Positions 8,712 to 9,873 of a stretch of DNA of 9,873 bases are shown here, piece by piece. Position 1 is the stretch's first letter, and each line of letters starts with the position of its first letter. The notes below the pieces were generated by a model. The model was not told the DNA's origin. It saw only the letters and a program-made list of their open reading frames with translations, and ran no database searches. The position numbers and the translations under genes were made by a program. The stretch comes from Hyphomicrobiales bacterium (GTDB lineage Bacteria; Pseudomonadota; Alphaproteobacteria; Rhizobiales; HXMU1428-3): assembly GCA_021775385.1 (NCBI GenBank), contig JAJFHW010000113.1:1-9873 (forward strand), written 5' to 3'.

Positions 8712-8750
8712 ACCAAAGATTAACGAACAAAAATGTCATACATCTTTGGT
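8712..8750. repeat. 9-bp inverted repeat upstream of nuoA
   Basis: Perfect arms ACCAAAGAT (8712-8720) and ATCTTTGGT (8742-8750) enclose a 21-nt AT-rich loop. Neither strand has a U-run straight after, so it is not a standard terminator. It lies about 205 bp before the nuoA start and could be an operator or the end of an untranslated RNA; function unknown. Confidence 0.45.
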
Positions 8751-9037
8751 TTAGATAATTTAGCTCAGACTTATCACCCTTGGATGTCCACTCTTAAAGC
8801 CGCGTCTATTATTTATATTTTATCGATTTATAAATTTTGCAGACTGGCTTTTTTTCAGCAAGTGGCGAAACCGCGCAGCGACATTTTTTCCTCTAAACAG
8901 CAAAGTCATTATTTTTGTTTAACTGACTCGCGCCATATGTGCAGATTTTTATTATTCGTACAAGTGCAAGAATGACTTTTTGTTGGGTTTTTGGCCTAGA
9001 AAAATATTGTTTGAATGGCCAAGAGGATAATTGGAGA

Positions 9038-9073
9038 AAAATAAAACTCTGACCTTGCTGTCTTTTTTATTTT
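9038..9073 (-). terminator. AT-rich terminator-like hairpin after the hypothetical gene
   Basis: Perfect 9-bp arms AAAATAAAA (9038-9046) and TTTTATTTT (9065-9073) flank a small inner GAC (9051-9053)/GTC (9060-9062) stem with a 6-nt loop. In minus-strand RNA the hairpin starts at the last base of the hypothetical gene's stop codon and its 3' arm is U-rich. It is symmetrical, so it could act in either direction. The low G+C of the stem makes it a weak intrinsic terminator. Confidence 0.35.
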
Positions 9074-9627
9074 CATTTATTCAAAAGGATTACGCAAGGT
9101 TCAGCAGCAATCATACAGAGTACTGAGGTGCCGACATTTCCTTCTTTATCATTGCCAAAACCGATACGCCTGCATTCATATTTTTTATTATTGGCATCTT
9201 TCCACTGGCTATAAACACTTCCATAGCGTTTTTTGACACTTTCAGCCCAGCGTGCTTTGGTTTTAAACTCTGCAATTGTTTGCCATTCATCTCGCATGAA
9301 TAGATGCTCAGATTTCACTTCTATTGCATTGACACAGTGTTTACTAGGATTGCTAAGATTAACTTCATTAGAAACAACCGACTGATTTACATGCATATTT
9401 TTCTGTTTCATTTGCTGTGCCTGAGTTAATGAAACCCCGCAAAAGGTGAAAAAGAGCACAGAAAAGAGCATTCTGCACTTTATCGCTTGCTTTGATATTC
9501 GAAGTCTAGCAAGTGAGTCAAATATTTTGCATTCGTTTAAAAATATTCGCTGTTTCATCTTTTTAGGATGGGAGAGAATTGTAGTATCTGTCAACTCTAC
9601 AGATTGGCAAGATTTTACCTCAAGCAT
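9073..9627 (-). CDS. Hypothetical exported cysteine-containing protein
   Basis: The frame gives 184 residues from ATG 9627; I do not recognise a named family. A hydrophobic stretch MLFSVLFFTFCGVSLTQA (53-70), preceded by basic residues and ending in a T-Q-A signal-peptidase-like site, suggests export to the periplasm. The N-terminus is long for a signal peptide, so the start may be the ATG at residue 24 (9558) or 53 (9471); no start has a strong ribosome site. The mature part has four cysteines (C98, C152, C171, C178), enough for two disulphides. The C-terminal part, with W127, YGSVYSQW (135-142), C152 and a closing C-x6-C, resembles a pattern I recall from small secreted alphaproteobacterial proteins (W, then YG..Y..W, then spaced Cys ending in PC). 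That likeness is an impression. It lies between tRNA-Asp and the nuo operon and has no evident link to complex I. Confidence 0.6.
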   Translation of the reverse strand: MLEVKSCQSVELTDTTILSHPKKMKQRIFLNECKIFDSLARLRISKQAIKCRMLFSVLFFTFCGVSLTQAQQMKQKNMHVNQSVVSNEVNLSNPSKHCVNAIEVKSEHLFMRDEWQTIAEFKTKARWAESVKKRYGSVYSQWKDANNKKYECRRIGFGNDKEGNVGTSVLCMIAAEPCVILLNK

Positions 9628-9716
9628 TCTTATTTGCTAGAATCAGCTACGCATAAACTTGTGATTGTTAGCAAGTAAATGATTTGAATTTTACAGGTGA
9701 GGATAAAAACAAGAAA

Positions 9717-9793
9717 TGGCGGGAGTGACGAGACTCGAACTCGCGGCCTCTGGCGTGACAGGCCAGCGCTCTAACCAACTGAGCTACACCCCC
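9717..9793 (-). tRNA. tRNA-Asp (anticodon GUC)
   Basis: Read on the minus strand this is a full cloverleaf of 77 nt including an encoded CCA. The 7-bp acceptor stem GGGGGTG/CACTCCC has one G-T pair, followed by discriminator G73 and CCA (9717-9719). The D arm GCTCAGTTGGTTAGAGC, the anticodon stem CTGGC/GCCAG with loop CTGTCAC, and the T arm with TTCGAGT are all regular. The anticodon GTC lies at 9757-9759 and reads GAC/GAU. Whether it is single or part of a tRNA cluster continuing to the right cannot be seen. Confidence 0.98.
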
Positions 9794-9796
9794 GCA

Positions 9797-9846
9797 ACCG
9801 AACAAAATCGGTAAATCTCTTATATGCACATTAATCATTCTGTGCA
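9797..9846. repeat. Two short inverted repeats upstream of tRNA-Asp
   Basis: ACCGA (9797-9801) and TCGGT (9808-9812) form 5-bp arms immediately before the tRNA 5' end, and TGCACA (9825-9830) and TGTGCA (9841-9846) form 6-bp arms with a 10-nt loop. In a longer tRNA transcript these could be spacer hairpins; they could equally be chance. The last 27 bases of the window show nothing recognisable. Confidence 0.3.
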
Positions 9847-9873
9847 GTTGAGAAGTGCCGTTTGTAGCTCGCG

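Larger units (their letters stand above)
8508..9037. other. AT-rich intergenic region upstream of the nuo operon
   Basis: About 530 bp with no convincing gene. It must contain the 5' leader and probably the promoter of the nuo operon on the minus strand. Visible elements are a CTTGACC -35-like sequence, a CTATAAAT -10-like sequence, the palindrome AATCTAGATT (8650-8659), the 9-bp inverted repeat at 8712-8750, TAAACA/TGTTTA arms (8894-8899 and 8916-8921), and TTGGCC/GGCCAA arms (8991-8996 and 9017-9022). A plus-strand open frame of 80 codons at 8733-8975 has no ribosome site and no recognisable content. The dense homopolymer A/T runs look non-coding. Confidence 0.7.

Noticed and set aside
8733..8975. 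Plus-strand open frame of 80 codons in the gap before nuoA
   Set aside because: No ribosome site precedes the ATG, which sits in the loop of an inverted repeat. The translation shows no domain, no signal and an erratic composition typical of AT-rich non-coding DNA.
9628..9716. Phage or island attachment site at the 3' end of tRNA-Asp
   Set aside because: No second copy of the tRNA 3' end was seen elsewhere in the window and no integrase or mobile gene is present; only short weak arms such as TTGCTA/TAGCAA occur here.
1..9873. CRISPR array, insertion sequence, toxin-antitoxin or defence genes
   Set aside because: I saw no regularly spaced repeats, transposase-like frames or terminal inverted repeats with target duplications; nearly all of the window is explained by the nuo genes.

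Overview
The window is the 5' half of a respiratory complex I (NADH:ubiquinone oxidoreductase) operon from an alphaproteobacterium. All protein genes found are on the minus strand, so transcription runs from high to low coordinates. The gene order nuoA-B-C-D-E-F-G-H, a NuoG with no trace of the extra N7 cluster, a NuoE with a long C-terminal extension, and NuoA/NuoB/NuoC/NuoH N-termini of rhizobial type all point to the Hyphomicrobiales (Rhizobiales) or a close relative. Base composition is moderate and intergenic DNA is AT-rich, unlike the GC-rich soil rhizobia. This placement is inferred from remembered family features, not from a search.

Layout, in transcription order. At the right edge is a tRNA-Asp(GUC) gene (9717-9793) with an encoded CCA end. 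It is followed by an unrecognised, probably exported, cysteine-containing small protein (9073-9627), which ends in an AT-rich terminator-like hairpin. A gap of about 560 bp (8508-9072) has no convincing gene and should hold the nuo promoter. Then come nuoA (8142-8507), nuoB (7402-7995), nuoC (6667-7278), nuoD (5477-6661), nuoE (4305-5480), nuoF (2995-4305), nuoG (785-2890) and nuoH (1-792, cut by the window edge). nuoI-N would be expected beyond the left edge.

NuoE, NuoF and NuoG form the NADH-oxidising arm (FMN plus clusters N1a, N3, N1b, N4, N5). NuoB, NuoC and NuoD form the connecting arm with cluster N2 and the quinone site. NuoA and NuoH are membrane subunits at the quinone-channel end. 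All visible cofactor ligands are intact, so the enzyme looks functional.

Two start sites need correcting from the longest reading: nuoC most likely starts at a TTG at 7278 behind a strong Shine-Dalgarno sequence, and nuoA at the ATG at 8507. Junctions C/D, D/E, E/F and G/H are tight or overlapping, while A/B, B/C and F/G have spacers of 104-146 bp, each containing an inverted repeat. The most structured is a nested hairpin of about 18 bp directly after nuoB. The most notable protein feature is the NuoE extension, a long Ser/Thr/Glu/Lys-rich linker ending in a helix-hairpin-helix-like module. I found no CRISPR array, insertion sequence, phage gene or clearly new system; this is mainly a conserved housekeeping locus with some unusual details.
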